The notes under the pieces are model-generated. The model saw only the letters and a list, made by a program, of their open reading frames with translations, was not told where the DNA came from and searched no databases. From Crocinitomicaceae bacterium (GTDB lineage Bacteria; Bacteroidota; Bacteroidia; Flavobacteriales_D; Parvicellaceae): a stretch of DNA of 64,000 bases. Below, piece by piece: positions 8,870 to 18,888 of this stretch. Location: contig PBNK01000001.1 in assembly GCA_002723085.1 (NCBI GenBank), forward strand, positions 1 through 64,000. The letters are read 5' to 3'. The position numbers and the translations under genes are program-made. Each line of letters opens with the position of its first letter. Within the stretch, counting starts at the first letter, position 1.

Positions 8870-9588
8870 TTATAGGTTTTTTTATTCCATTGATATGTGC
8901 TAGGATAAATCCCTTGAGAAAAACATATGAATGTTGTAATGGAAAGTATAAGAATGAATGAATATATTAGCCATGCTGCTCTATGGTATCCAAAATAACC
9001 CATGTCAATTTCAGCACTATTTAAAATCAACCAAGTTGGAGTAATAAGGGTAATTAAAAGTGAAAAAATTCCAATAGATAAAAGTATAGTTTCAATATTT
9101 CTTAAAGGAAAAGCAAATATTCTCTTTAGCCAACTCAAGTCATTCCCCCATTTATGTATTAGCAAATATCTGTTATTTTCAAGAGGGATAAATAAAAGAG
9201 GGTCTTTGTTAACGTCTTCTAAATCAAATGCTTCGCTAGGAGCTAATATGTAAAATTCTTTTATTTCAACATGGTTTTCTTTTTCAATTTTTTTGATTTT
9301 GAAAATAGCTTCTTCAGGGATTATTTTTTTCGCATATTTAGAAGGAAGAAAGCGTAATCTGTAATTGATAGCTATTTTTTTAATTTCATGAATAGAAAAG
9401 ACTTTATTTAAGTCAACGCTTTTTATTTTGACAGAACCTCTCCCAATGCTATTACTTAAGTTTAGTTTGATTTTTTTTTCCTGATTATAGTCATCTAAAA
9501 GAATATCTGAAGCAAAATTTAAAACATTGTTCTCAGTTTTATTTTTTTCTTTAATGAGTTGTTTTTCTAAATCAATTGTTGGAAACAT
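8866..9588 (-). CDS. Hypothetical protein with two C-terminal membrane helices
   Basis: 240 residues, not recognised. Residues 1-90 are Lys/Glu/Asn-rich and soluble, with no signal peptide. Residues 90-160 form a mixed alpha/beta stretch containing PLLFIPLENNRYLLIHKWG, and two hydrophobic helices follow (about 166-190 and 205-228). A Trp/Tyr-rich tail ends the protein. The layout suggests a cytoplasmic domain held to the inner membrane by a C-terminal hairpin. Its stop overlaps the convergent GH3 stop (bases 8866-8869). It is the last gene of the long minus-strand run, 68 bases after the OmpA-family gene, and no promoter box is obvious in that gap. Confidence 0.65.
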   Translation of the reverse strand: MFPTIDLEKQLIKEKNKTENNVLNFASDILLDDYNQEKKIKLNLSNSIGRGSVKIKSVDLNKVFSIHEIKKIAINYRLRFLPSKYAKKIIPEEAIFKIKKIEKENHVEIKEFYILAPSEAFDLEDVNKDPLLFIPLENNRYLLIHKWGNDLSWLKRIFAFPLRNIETILLSIGIFSLLITLITPTWLILNSAEIDMGYFGYHRAAWLIYSFILILSITTFICFSQGIYPSTYQWNKKTYN

Positions 9589-9656
9589 TTCAACTTTTTT
9601 TATTTAAAATTATTTAAAAAAAACTAAATATTTTTTTTGTTTAATTAAAATGTAAA

Positions 9657-11549
9657 TTACTTAAAGATTACTTCTTGAATCTCTATTCTTCTTTCCAAAG
9701 CAGCTTCAGGACTATAAATAGATTTTCGTTTATTTTTTAAGTCATCACTTGCATTTGAATTGGCTTTTACTTCTCCGAAAGGAGCGGAGTGTATTATTAA
9801 TTTTCCACTTTCTATATATTCTTTAAAGTACTGATTATCAGTTTTTTCAAAGTATTTAATTAAAGAATGTATTCTTCTTTTTGAAAGATTGGTGTTGTAG
9901 TCACTTTTAGCTAATGGACTAGCAAATCCTTTGATTGTTATTTCAATTGTTTCATACTCCCTAAGTAAGGGTTTTAGTTGTTTTTTAAATAAATTAAGTC
10001 TATCAAGTCCACCAGTAACATAGTGATCAAAAAAGTCATTTATTTCATTTTCAGCTATAGTTTTTTCATTGTTTTTCAATGATTTAGTATACTCTTTAAT
10101 GTATGTGGATTTTAAATTGACGTATTGATGATATGTCTCTGGATAAGTTTGGGATACAACTGTATCTAAGCTCTTTGGTGAAGGTTGGTCGTTATGAAAA
10201 TACAATGCTAAAGGAAGTGTAATACCAGTTCGTTTTTTAAATATTTCTTTTGAACTAATTTTAATTTCACTTGCCAAAGGCTGTTTTGATTTAAATTTCC
10301 ATATGTCGGAACAGCAGTGTGGGATACTATCGAAATTTGCTCCATCTCTATTTGATGTTAAGTAACCATAATTTGAATTTTCACTCATCCAAAAATATAC
10401 ATCATTCCAAGATGAATTTATTGGTTTTTCAAGATTGACTGGGTTTTCAAAATTTGTTCCATTCCAATGGGAGTAAAATACATCATAGCCCCCAAAACCA
10501 TTATGCCATTTAGAACTAAAATATAGGTTTTGTGATTTTTCATGAAAAAATGGTGTTATTTCATCATCAATTGAATTTATTTTTTTTCCTAGATTCACGG
10601 CATTACCAAATGTAATGTCATCAAAAATAGGGGCATACCAAATGTCCATTTTGCCCTTGCCAAAACTGTAATTTGCAGAAAAGAATAAAACTTTTTTCCC
10701 ACTTAATTCTCCAACACTTGGGTGAGTGGCATTAAAATTTGTTTTATTTATTTCTCGGCCTACTTTGGCTGGTTCTGTCCATTTATTTCCATTTCTTTTA
10801 GAATACATTATAAAACAATGATTGTAATCGTCACACCTTGAAAAGAAAAAATGTTTTCCATCTTTAGTAAATGTACCATTTGCATTATGGTGATTGAAGT
10901 CATTTATTATAGTATCTATTGGTGAGTATGTACTGTTATCTTTTTTAAAAATAAGTGCTTGTTTTCCTTTATTCTTGAATGAGCTATAGAAAAATTCTTT
11001 GTTATTTTCAAAACCTGCAAAATCTGCATCTGAGCCATTTACACTGTCATTTAAGTGAGCAATTTTGGTGTTTTTGTCAAATTTGTTTTTGTGTCTTATC
11101 GCAAATAAATTTGAATTTATCTCTCTTACTGATTTTTTATATATAAAACTTTCAGGTGTGCTTCCATAATTGGATTTTGTTTTTTTCCAATAGAACATAG
11201 CATCTTTATAATTGCCTTTTAAATCAAGTATTTCAGCTAAATGGTAACTTGCATTAGGGTGCTTTAATCCTTTTGGGTCAAGACTTATTACTTTTTTAAA
11301 CTCCTTAATAGATTGGTTATAATCGTGAACTTTCATTAGAGACAAAGCGTAGTAAAAATGTAAATCTGCTATTGATGAGTCAATTTTAATCGCTTCTTTT
11401 AAATAGGGAAGTGCTTTGTAGTAATTTCCATTATTAATTAGTTCTATTCCTTTTGATTTTAGTAACTCGGTATGTTGTCCAATTGAATAAATTGAAAACA
11501 ACATAAACAATGTCATAAATTGGATTTTATTTATAAATAATCTGGGCAT
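9657..11549 (-). CDS. TPR - PD40 - OmpA family envelope protein (SprD/PorE-like architecture)
   Basis: 630 residues with a hydrophobic signal sequence (about 1-24). TPR-like repeats follow (about 28-125, GNYYKALPYLKEAIKIDSS, then DYNQSIKEFKKVISLDP). PD40/WD40-like beta-propeller blades lie at about 165-415, including KDGKHFFFSRCDD, KVLFFSANYSFGKGKMDIW and QNLYFSSKWHNGFGGYDVF. The C-terminal OmpA-like peptidoglycan-binding domain occupies about 515-628 (ITIKGFASPLAKSDYN, LSKRRIHSLIKYF, ERRIEIQEV). PorE of the T9SS and SprD of the gliding apparatus share parts of this layout; the carboxypeptidase-like domain of PorE is not seen here. The start overlaps the PorP/SprF gene by 19 bases. I infer that it links an exported adhesin complex to peptidoglycan. 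Confidence 0.85.
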   Translation of the reverse strand: MPRLFINKIQFMTLFMLFSIYSIGQHTELLKSKGIELINNGNYYKALPYLKEAIKIDSSIADLHFYYALSLMKVHDYNQSIKEFKKVISLDPKGLKHPNASYHLAEILDLKGNYKDAMFYWKKTKSNYGSTPESFIYKKSVREINSNLFAIRHKNKFDKNTKIAHLNDSVNGSDADFAGFENNKEFFYSSFKNKGKQALIFKKDNSTYSPIDTIINDFNHHNANGTFTKDGKHFFFSRCDDYNHCFIMYSKRNGNKWTEPAKVGREINKTNFNATHPSVGELSGKKVLFFSANYSFGKGKMDIWYAPIFDDITFGNAVNLGKKINSIDDEITPFFHEKSQNLYFSSKWHNGFGGYDVFYSHWNGTNFENPVNLEKPINSSWNDVYFWMSENSNYGYLTSNRDGANFDSIPHCCSDIWKFKSKQPLASEIKISSKEIFKKRTGITLPLALYFHNDQPSPKSLDTVVSQTYPETYHQYVNLKSTYIKEYTKSLKNNEKTIAENEINDFFDHYVTGGLDRLNLFKKQLKPLLREYETIEITIKGFASPLAKSDYNTNLSKRRIHSLIKYFEKTDNQYFKEYIESGKLIIHSAPFGEVKANSNASDDLKNKRKSIYSPEAALERRIEIQEVIFK

Positions 11550-12529
11550 ATAAGCAATGGGCTTTCAAGATTTAGTTTTCTTTTGAAAAAATATATTAAA
11601 CCTATTTCAAATCCTCCTCTATGTCTAGAAGCAGGAATTAACTTTGATAAGTTAATGTCATAACTTATTCCTAATTTCCATTGGTCATGAAGTATGCCTG
11701 TAGATATGAATAGAGCATCATGATTTCTGTAATACACACTTGCCCAATAACTTCTTTTGAACTCCATAAAGGAAGTTGATGTGTAGGTGCCCTCAAAACC
11801 AACTACCAATTCTTTATGAGCACCTTGTTTTAGAAATAGAATACTTGGTTTAATTCCAATAAATTTTTTCAATTGAATTTCATATTCAATTCTAGAAATG
11901 AATTTTACATCTAATGGAGATGTTTCTCCAAAAAAACTTTGGTTACTTCTGTTTAGATTAAAAAAAGCAAAATTTGTTGTTAGTTTTTGATTCTTTCTAA
12001 AAAGCCTACTATATAATAATCCTAAATTAATGTTTGGATATAAATTAGAATTATTACTAATGGTTTCCATATTGGGTAAGTTTGAATCGTAATTTAATCC
12101 ATTGTATTGAGCATCAAAAGACAATGGATTAATATCGAAACTTCTGTTGGTTAAGCCCATTTGGATACCGAATCTTATATTTTGTATGGTATCTCCATAA
12201 AAGGAATATGCAGAACTTATGTTTGCTTGAAAGGTGTTAAATTTTGAATCCCCAGCTTTATCTTGATTAATTTGAAGTCCTAATGGTATTCTTTTATTTT
12301 TTGAGTCTACAGAAAAACTCATGGTGTTAAATGGTACGGATACGGACCCCCATTGTGACCTTTGATGAGCAGAAATTCTGGCATCAGATCCATACCAGCC
12401 GGTTAAGGCAGGGTTTAAGTTTAATGGGGACATTTCAATCATTGAATAGTGAAAATCTTGAGAAATGTAAAAATCTACTTTAATTAAAGTTATTATTAAT
12501 ATAAAAATATTTAAAACACTGAATTTCAT
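11531..12529 (-). CDS. PorP/SprF family type IX secretion outer-membrane protein
   Basis: 332 residues. The signal peptide (about 1-24) ends FYISQ. The mature N-terminus has the family signature: FHYSMIEMSPLNLNPALTG, then SAHQRSQWGS and FNTMSFSVD. The rest is a 12-16 strand beta-barrel pattern ending RHRGGFEIGLIYFFKRK. SprF is needed for secretion or surface attachment of the adhesin SprB in Flavobacterium johnsoniae, and PorP/SprF genes typically sit next to a type B cargo gene. That is so here: the start codon overlaps the adhesin stop by one base (TAATG), and the next gene encodes an OmpA-type protein. Predicted to be the dedicated partner of the upstream 1257-residue adhesin. Confidence 0.9.
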   Translation of the reverse strand: MKFSVLNIFILIITLIKVDFYISQDFHYSMIEMSPLNLNPALTGWYGSDARISAHQRSQWGSVSVPFNTMSFSVDSKNKRIPLGLQINQDKAGDSKFNTFQANISSAYSFYGDTIQNIRFGIQMGLTNRSFDINPLSFDAQYNGLNYDSNLPNMETISNNSNLYPNINLGLLYSRLFRKNQKLTTNFAFFNLNRSNQSFFGETSPLDVKFISRIEYEIQLKKFIGIKPSILFLKQGAHKELVVGFEGTYTSTSFMEFKRSYWASVYYRNHDALFISTGILHDQWKLGISYDINLSKLIPASRHRGGFEIGLIYFFKRKLNLESPLLICPDYL

Positions 12530-15500
12530 TACTTTAACAATGTTATATTTCCTTTCTTAAAATAGCTTTGCCCGTCTATGCAATCAAGATTTAGGTAGTA
12601 AACAAAAACTCCAGGGTCGCATGGTTTGTCATTGTAATATCCATCCCAACCATCATTCGGGTTTTCAGTTTCAAAAACTAAATTTCCTAATCGATCAAAA
12701 ATTCTTAATACAAAATTTTCTGGAGATATATAGTTTCCTCTAACTTTCAAAATTTCGTTATAGTTATCTCCATTAGGGCTAAACGCATTTGGAATAAATA
12801 TTTCGGGAGGTTCACATATTAGTTCATTAACTAATATTGTAATAGAATCGTTTTTTTCACAATGGCCATTGGATATTATAACATGATAGGTAGTGTTGGT
12901 TAATGGACTTGCTATTGGATTCTGATTTGTGAAATTATCAAGTGAGGTTGATGGACTCCATATATAATTATATCCATTTGGTATTACATATAAAGTAGTT
13001 GTATTGCCAGGTGAAATCACTAAATAATCTGCTGAAACAGAGGGCGTTAGTATTGGTAATGAATCTACAATTACCCATATGGAATCTTTTTGAACACATC
13101 CTGTAGATGGGTCAAATCCAGTTGCTGATATGTATGTATTGTTTAAAAGGCTGAACCAAACAGAGTCGTTGTATATTGAACTTATTGCATAAATTTGTGG
13201 AGAAAATTCGATATCAATTGAATCAATATTTGATATTGTTTCAGCAATGGCTAAAATAGAATCGCCTAAGCATTGAATTGTGTCGGTTGATACAAATAAA
13301 CCTCCTATTGAAATCTCTACTGTAATTGTGTCAGAAATATAGCATCCATTATTATTGGTTTGAATATAGTATGATGTTGTTATATTTGGTGAAACCGTTA
13401 GAATGGAATCGCTTAGATTTGAATTAATGGTGTCATTAAAAAGAGAATTTAAAGACCAAATAAATTCATTAGATGTTCCATATGAATTTGCTAAAATAGT
13501 TAAGGAACCGCTTCCGTCACATAATACGGTGTCATTTGGAATATTTAGAAGTGGAGTGTTTACTTGAACGGTTTGAAAAGCAGTGTCAATGCAAATTCCA
13601 TTAGAAATGAATAAAGAATAATTTGTGGTGTTTAAAGCAGTAGAAAATGGGTTTGAGATACTGTCGTTGCTTAAAGCAATAGATGGGGACCAACTGTATG
13701 TAATATTAGGATCAGAATTAGGTAAAAATCCTATTTGTTGTGACTCTCCTGGACAAATTTCTAATGTTTGTAGTGTGTATGATGTGTCGCCCATAACAAA
13801 AATTTCTTTTGAAATGGTGTCTCCAAAATTACAAGAAGCGGTGTCGCTAACAATTAATTGAACCATATATGTACCTGATTGAGCAAATGTATGAGTTGGA
13901 TTAGCAATGTTGCTTGTGTTTCCGTCTCCAAAATCCCATTGGAAAATACTGTTATTTTGAGAAACACTAGTATTGTTAAAATTATGAGTGAAAGGTTCAC
14001 ACCCTAATGGAGGTGTATCAAAATCAGCTAGAACAAATGGAAGGTCAAATTCCATTTTAAATACACCTAGATTGCAATTGCTGTTGTTTGTTGAGGAAAC
14101 AGCTCCTGAAGGCTGAATTGGTAAGTCAGAAATTCCACCACAACCAGCACAAACAGCTTGATAAACCTTTCCTTTTCTATCAAATCTTGATGTTCCGCCA
14201 TCAACGTGTTCTGAAGAAGTGCCACCTCCAAAATAAGATCCATAAACAATTCCAGAAGCATCATCCTCTAGTACCATAATATAAAAATCGCTTCCATCTG
14301 TAGAACTTTGAAAAGCATCAGATGTGATTGGCATGTTGTTGGTATTTCCAGCATTATTGTCCAGAATTCCTAAGTTATTGACACTTCCTCCCCAACCAGC
14401 AAGATACATTTTGTTGCACAAATCAACTAAAAAAGCAGTTGGTGAAATGTTAATGCCATTTCCAGAGCCAAATACGGTAGAATATGATATACTATCAAGA
14501 TTTGGTGATAATTTACTTATGAATTGGCCACTTCCAGGAATGCTCCATCCAACATTTTTAATGAATGTAGTATCTTGAATTTCTGTTTGTCCTAATAAGT
14601 ATACATTCCCATTTCTATCGGTTTCAACAAAGTAGCTTTGATCATAAGAAGATGATCCAAAATAAGTTGAATTTAAAATTTGCTGGCCATTTGATGATAT
14701 TTGTGAAACAAAACCATCTGATCTTCCTCCCTGGTTGTTTATTTGTAAAGCATTTACAGAAATAGGGAATGTGGATGATGAAGTACCTCCAGTAACATAT
14801 ATATCCTCATTAGGGTCTAAGGCAAGAGAATATATAGCATCGTGAAAATCTCCACCTAAATAACTGCTCCAAATAATATTTTCTAGGTTATTATCTAATT
14901 TAATAATGCAGCCATCAATGTCTCCACCACCATAATTGCTTTGAAATGCATTTGGGGATACTGGAAAATCGGTTGATTGGGTACAGCTGGCAATATAAAT
15001 GTTATTGTTGTTGTCAATTTCAATTTCTCCTCTTATTTCGTCTGCATAATTATACCTGAGTATGTTGTTTGATGCAATATCACTTGTAGAATTTAGCCCG
15101 TCATTTCCAGATCCACCAATAAAAGTAGATCCTATTAAATTCGATCCATCTGTACTCAAATGAGAAACAAATATGTCAGAACCATTCGAATAGTTTACTC
15201 CAAGGCCATTTGACAAATTATTTGGAATACCACCATTGTAGCTTGTGTCATATGCAGAAGGTGTAGTAGAAAAATCAGTTGAGCTAGTTGTTCCTAAAAT
15301 AAACAATTCATCAAAGCTGTTTACAATTAAACTATGAGGAAGCTCATCGTTACTTCCTCCTAAATATGTAGAATATATTAGAAATGTTCCAGATGTGTCA
15401 AATTTTGAAATCCCAATATCTACAACTCCTCCATTCCAAGAAGTGTTATATGCTCCTAGTGTTGTTGGATATTGGTTTCCAAAGACACTACTTCCAGAAT

Positions 15501-16302
15501 ATAGAAACCCTTTAGAGTCAAAGGTAGCGGAATAACCAAAATTGTTTGAAAATGAACCTGAGAAAGTTGAAAAAATTAACGTAGGGTCAATAATTAAAGG
15601 ATATTTTTTATTGTATCCATTAGGAAAAACATAAGAAATAATATTGCCCTTTAGTTTGTAATTACAATTTACTTTTATCTTTTTATTATTAATAAATTGG
15701 TATGCAAAAGGTTCATTTTCAATAATTTGATTTACACTGGTTTGAATATGAATTCTGCCTTTTTTTAACGATATATCTTTAACACCTTCATATTTAAACT
15801 TTATGATTTTAGGATTTATTCCAGGTTTAATTATTAGGTCATATTTTAGGTTGAAGTATTTTGAATACAATTTTAAGTCAATCCCTTCATATAAATCGTT
15901 ATAAATAATTTCATGATAACCCCTTACGTTATTTGCCCATTTAGAAGCATTATTTCCTATAAAATAGTTGTAATACTCTTTTGTTGGTTGACTATGAATA
16001 AATTTACAGTTTGAATTCATGTTTAGAAAATTAACTCTATATGAATGCTGTTTTATTTCTGGGTTTTTAGGAAGTTTTGATTTGTCGTAATGATTTGAAA
16101 TTAAATTATTCATTAATTTCTCATCATAGAAATTAAATAAAAAACCATTTTTTTCTAAATAAAGTTCTCCGTTTTTAAGTTCAGCTTTATAATTAACATT
16201 TTCTGGCCACTGATTTTTATTTTCTAAAAATTTATAGCCCGCTTGCTGGGAAAATAGAGAAGAACTAAAAAAGATTAATATGTAAGTTGATAATAATTTC
16301 AA
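12529..16302 (-). CDS. Large T9SS type B adhesin with SBBP-like propeller and PKD domain
   Basis: 1257 residues. Signal peptide 1-18 (SSSLFSQ). Residues about 20-240 are the conserved N-terminal domain beginning ENKNQWPENV, now called DUF7948. SBBP-type beta-propeller repeats occupy about 245-740 (for example STYLGGSNDE, WSSYLGGDFHDAIYS, YGSYFGGGTSSEHVDGG). A PKD domain lies at about 765-850 with IFQWDFGDGNTS and HTFAQSGTYMVQL. Several Ig-like or PKD-like segments with Cys pairs follow. The last 95 residues are the gliding-associated type B sorting domain: IFIPNAFSPNGDNYN, LRIFDRLGNLVFE, NDGWDGYYNDKPCDPGVFVYYL. It is exported by Sec and T9SS to the surface. It lies four bases after a TerC-family gene and is followed at once by its likely PorP/SprF partner. 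Confidence 0.9.
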   Translation of the reverse strand: MKLLSTYILIFFSSSLFSQQAGYKFLENKNQWPENVNYKAELKNGELYLEKNGFLFNFYDEKLMNNLISNHYDKSKLPKNPEIKQHSYRVNFLNMNSNCKFIHSQPTKEYYNYFIGNNASKWANNVRGYHEIIYNDLYEGIDLKLYSKYFNLKYDLIIKPGINPKIIKFKYEGVKDISLKKGRIHIQTSVNQIIENEPFAYQFINNKKIKVNCNYKLKGNIISYVFPNGYNKKYPLIIDPTLIFSTFSGSFSNNFGYSATFDSKGFLYSGSSVFGNQYPTTLGAYNTSWNGGVVDIGISKFDTSGTFLIYSTYLGGSNDELPHSLIVNSFDELFILGTTSSTDFSTTPSAYDTSYNGGIPNNLSNGLGVNYSNGSDIFVSHLSTDGSNLIGSTFIGGSGNDGLNSTSDIASNNILRYNYADEIRGEIEIDNNNNIYIASCTQSTDFPVSPNAFQSNYGGGDIDGCIIKLDNNLENIIWSSYLGGDFHDAIYSLALDPNEDIYVTGGTSSSTFPISVNALQINNQGGRSDGFVSQISSNGQQILNSTYFGSSSYDQSYFVETDRNGNVYLLGQTEIQDTTFIKNVGWSIPGSGQFISKLSPNLDSISYSTVFGSGNGINISPTAFLVDLCNKMYLAGWGGSVNNLGILDNNAGNTNNMPITSDAFQSSTDGSDFYIMVLEDDASGIVYGSYFGGGTSSEHVDGGTSRFDRKGKVYQAVCAGCGGISDLPIQPSGAVSSTNNSNCNLGVFKMEFDLPFVLADFDTPPLGCEPFTHNFNNTSVSQNNSIFQWDFGDGNTSNIANPTHTFAQSGTYMVQLIVSDTASCNFGDTISKEIFVMGDTSYTLQTLEICPGESQQIGFLPNSDPNITYSWSPSIALSNDSISNPFSTALNTTNYSLFISNGICIDTAFQTVQVNTPLLNIPNDTVLCDGSGSLTILANSYGTSNEFIWSLNSLFNDTINSNLSDSILTVSPNITTSYYIQTNNNGCYISDTITVEISIGGLFVSTDTIQCLGDSILAIAETISNIDSIDIEFSPQIYAISSIYNDSVWFSLLNNTYISATGFDPSTGCVQKDSIWVIVDSLPILTPSVSADYLVISPGNTTTLYVIPNGYNYIWSPSTSLDNFTNQNPIASPLTNTTYHVIISNGHCEKNDSITILVNELICEPPEIFIPNAFSPNGDNYNEILKVRGNYISPENFVLRIFDRLGNLVFETENPNDGWDGYYNDKPCDPGVFVYYLNLDCIDGQSYFKKGNITLLK

Positions 16303-16306
16303 TTTA

Positions 16307-17092
16307 TTAATAATTATTTATTTCTTTTTTTTGTCCAGATCTTTTTAAAATGTTTTTTTGATACTTTGTTTGAACCACATCAATAAGGATTAAAATGACA
16401 AGAATAAAATAAAATGTTGATTTGCTCATAGCTGTTATTGGGTGATTCATTATGACCATTTCAGCTTTGGCTCCTCCATCTGATATTAGCATTATTCCAA
16501 CAAGAAATAAAATAAATAAGCCTAATACTTCATACATTCTATTTTTTTGTAAAAACTCAGCTACTTTATTGGCTGCAAAGATCATTAAAATGCCACCAAT
16601 TATTATGGCAATAGCAATAAGATAATTATTTTCAGTTAAAGCCATTGCGCTAAGAATAGAGTCAAAAGAAAATACCAGGTTCATTAAAACAATCATAAAT
16701 ATTGATTTTGCAGCACTATTTGAAGTTTTAACTTCTATATTATCTTCGTAACTTAACATGTGCCAAATTTCTTTAATAGATGTATATAAAATAAATACTC
16801 CTCCTAATAAAATGATTAAACTCTCAAGATTCATTTTTAGTGATATAAATTCATAATCTCTGTCAATAAACGGATGTTCAAACTTTTCAATAAGTTTTAT
16901 AAGAAATAAGAGCAATAAAAGTCGAAAAAATATAGCAATACCAATACCGGTTTTACGAACTATACTTTGTTTATCTTGAGGGGCTTTTTTTGACTCCAGT
17001 GCTATATATAACAAATTATCAAACCCCAGAACAGCTTGAAGAATAATAAGCATTAATAGGGTTCCTAAAGAAGAAAAAATTTCTTGTGTCAT
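16307..17092 (-). CDS. TerC family integral membrane protein
   Basis: 261 residues with about seven transmembrane helices. The two family hallmarks with membrane Asp residues are present: LGFDNLLYIAL near residue 23 and VFSFDSILSAMAL near residue 140. A third conserved segment reads LLGGVFILYTSIKEIW. TerC/Alx/MeeY-type proteins are linked to tellurite resistance and to manganese or calcium export, often loading secreted metalloproteins. The gene is four bases upstream of the adhesin gene and 49 bases downstream of the DUF2279 gene, so it is probably cotranscribed with envelope genes. Metal export in support of T9SS cargo, many of which bind Ca, is possible but is only inference. Confidence 0.85.
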   Translation of the reverse strand: MTQEIFSSLGTLLMLIILQAVLGFDNLLYIALESKKAPQDKQSIVRKTGIGIAIFFRLLLLLFLIKLIEKFEHPFIDRDYEFISLKMNLESLIILLGGVFILYTSIKEIWHMLSYEDNIEVKTSNSAAKSIFMIVLMNLVFSFDSILSAMALTENNYLIAIAIIIGGILMIFAANKVAEFLQKNRMYEVLGLFILFLVGIMLISDGGAKAEMVIMNHPITAMSKSTFYFILVILILIDVVQTKYQKNILKRSGQKKEINNY

Positions 17093-17141
17093 GTAATTTA
17101 TATTTATAATGTTAAGTTAAGTAAAAAATAATTAAAAATTT

Positions 17142-18056
17142 TTAGAAATAAAGCCAATAATATTTAGTTTCATTCTTCATTATTTGAAGTGTAGGAAAAG
17201 GAATTTTAATTACTGAAAATGGAGATAATATAGATTTTAAAATTTTATTCTTAGTATTTATGTTTCTTAAGTTGATATCAAAACTTAATAAAAACTTACT
17301 TTTTCTTTGATATTCATTACAATCATGACCGTATTGAGATGGATAAGGGTTTTCATAAGCACCAGTTAATCCATCCACACTGTAGCCTAAAGCTAAATTG
17401 AGCCATTTTATAGCTGTGATATCTTTTTTAATAAATTTACTTAAGTCAACAGTTAACCAATAGGTTTGTCCATTGTAATCTTTAAAAATTCTTTCAAGTT
17501 TAGAACTTCCAAGTACATTTGGTCTACAATTAGCATAAGGTGTTAAATGACTAGAAAATTTAATATCAAATCTATTTTTACCCCATTTTTTTTGTTGGAA
17601 AGCAAATAATCCAGTTCCAATTCCATTTGATATAATGTCATACCAAGAAAATCCCCATTCTTTTGAAAAGCCATCAAGCATTTCCATTCCAGCTAAATAC
17701 CCAAAACTATAAAGTGAACTTTTTAATAAAACTTTATTTTGATTTTCTTGAAACTTTGAAAAAATAGCATAACTATTTAAATTCATTTGATAGGCTGTAC
17801 AAACATGTCCAACTTTATCCATATATCGCCATTCTTTTAAATCGTTAAAAAAATGAAAATTTGATTTTTCAAATTGATCGTACCAAACTTCATTTAAAAA
17901 AATGAGAGATGTTCCGCTTCCTGCATAGGTAACACTATTGATAATCTTTAATCGTTTAGATTTTTGTATGGAATCATATTTTTGACTAAATATTGAATTA
18001 CAGCAAAATATGTAAAAGAAAGTAAATGTTAATAATGTTTTAATTTTTTGAATCAT
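17142..18056 (-). CDS. DUF2279 family periplasmic/envelope protein
   Basis: 304 residues. The signal peptide ends near NSIFSQ (about residue 24). The family core is clear: VWYDQFEKSNFHFFND, then EWRYMDKVGHV, a hydrophobic membrane-like stretch around 100-150 (FGYLAGMEMLDGFSKEWGFSW), and a distal part with CRPNVLGSS and YNGQTYWLTVD. DUF2279 (YfiM-like) proteins are common in Flavobacteriia, and no biochemical function is established. It lies 19 bases after the outer-membrane barrel gene and 49 bases before the TerC gene in the same direction. Confidence 0.8.
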   Translation of the reverse strand: MIQKIKTLLTFTFFYIFCCNSIFSQKYDSIQKSKRLKIINSVTYAGSGTSLIFLNEVWYDQFEKSNFHFFNDLKEWRYMDKVGHVCTAYQMNLNSYAIFSKFQENQNKVLLKSSLYSFGYLAGMEMLDGFSKEWGFSWYDIISNGIGTGLFAFQQKKWGKNRFDIKFSSHLTPYANCRPNVLGSSKLERIFKDYNGQTYWLTVDLSKFIKKDITAIKWLNLALGYSVDGLTGAYENPYPSQYGHDCNEYQRKSKFLLSFDINLRNINTKNKILKSILSPFSVIKIPFPTLQIMKNETKYYWLYF

Positions 18057-18075
18057 TTTAAAAACGAAAGATAAA

Positions 18076-18885
18076 CTATTCTTTCATCCATACCAATCTA
18101 CCAAAAATAGAGTGTTGTAATCCCCAGGGTGCTAATACTGTATTGATATAAGTTTTAGAAAACTGAGCATGATAACCAGCAGTAAAGTCAAGTTGATTGT
18201 TTAATGCAAATGTCAAAAGTAATCCTGATCCGGCTCCAAAGGCAAATCCTCCAGGAACATTATTGGGGAGGTTTGAAGGAGTGTGGATAATGTTATATGG
18301 TTGGTTGTTTACAGCAATATAATTGTTTATAAACTTTGTGTTATTGAATTGTCCGAAAAATGGAATTCCGATATGAAATTCTTTTTCTGACAAAATTAAT
18401 CCTAACTTATAAAAGTTCGTGACAAATCCTGCGTTTATAAACGTTCTTCTTTCTTCCCCAAAAATTGGTATAGGTTTGTAAGTAAAAGGGTTAACACTTT
18501 GATTGTTTGGATCATTGATGGCAATTATCACAAAATCTTCAAGATTTAATTGAGCAAAATTAAAATCAACGTAGTACTTTATTTTTTCCTTTTGTTTGCC
18601 TAAGTGAAAGCCAATTTCAAGTCCAGGATTATATTTAATTGTAGTTGGAATTTCATCTACTTGCCAGGGGTATTCAAAATAATTGTCAAAATTGGATTGA
18701 TAATTAGGGTTTGAAAAAATAGTATAAATGTCATATGCGGTTTGATCACCTTGATATAAACTTGCTGTATTTGAATTTGCAATAAATCCACCAAAATTAA
18801 CTCCAAAAACAAGATGATCTTTCTTAATATAATATTGACCTGAAATAGTTAATGGAAAAATAAGTAGTAATAAAAAATATCTCAT
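18076..18885 (-). CDS. Predicted outer-membrane beta-barrel protein
   Basis: 269 residues. A short signal peptide (MRYFLLLLIFPLTIS) precedes alternating-hydrophobicity strands rich in Tyr, Phe and Asn, for example KKDHLVFGVNFGGFIA and NPGLEIGFHLGKQKE. The C-terminus (FAFGAGSGLLLTFAL, LDFTAGYHAQFSKTY, ending LVWMKE) fits a small 8-10 strand barrel. I do not recognise a named family. The gene starts three bases after the stop of the E1 fusion gene, so the two are cotranscribed although one is metabolic and the other an envelope protein. Confidence 0.65.
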   Translation of the reverse strand: MRYFLLLLIFPLTISGQYYIKKDHLVFGVNFGGFIANSNTASLYQGDQTAYDIYTIFSNPNYQSNFDNYFEYPWQVDEIPTTIKYNPGLEIGFHLGKQKEKIKYYVDFNFAQLNLEDFVIIAINDPNNQSVNPFTYKPIPIFGEERRTFINAGFVTNFYKLGLILSEKEFHIGIPFFGQFNNTKFINNYIAVNNQPYNIIHTPSNLPNNVPGGFAFGAGSGLLLTFALNNQLDFTAGYHAQFSKTYINTVLAPWGLQHSIFGRLVWMKE

Positions 18886-18888
18886 TTA

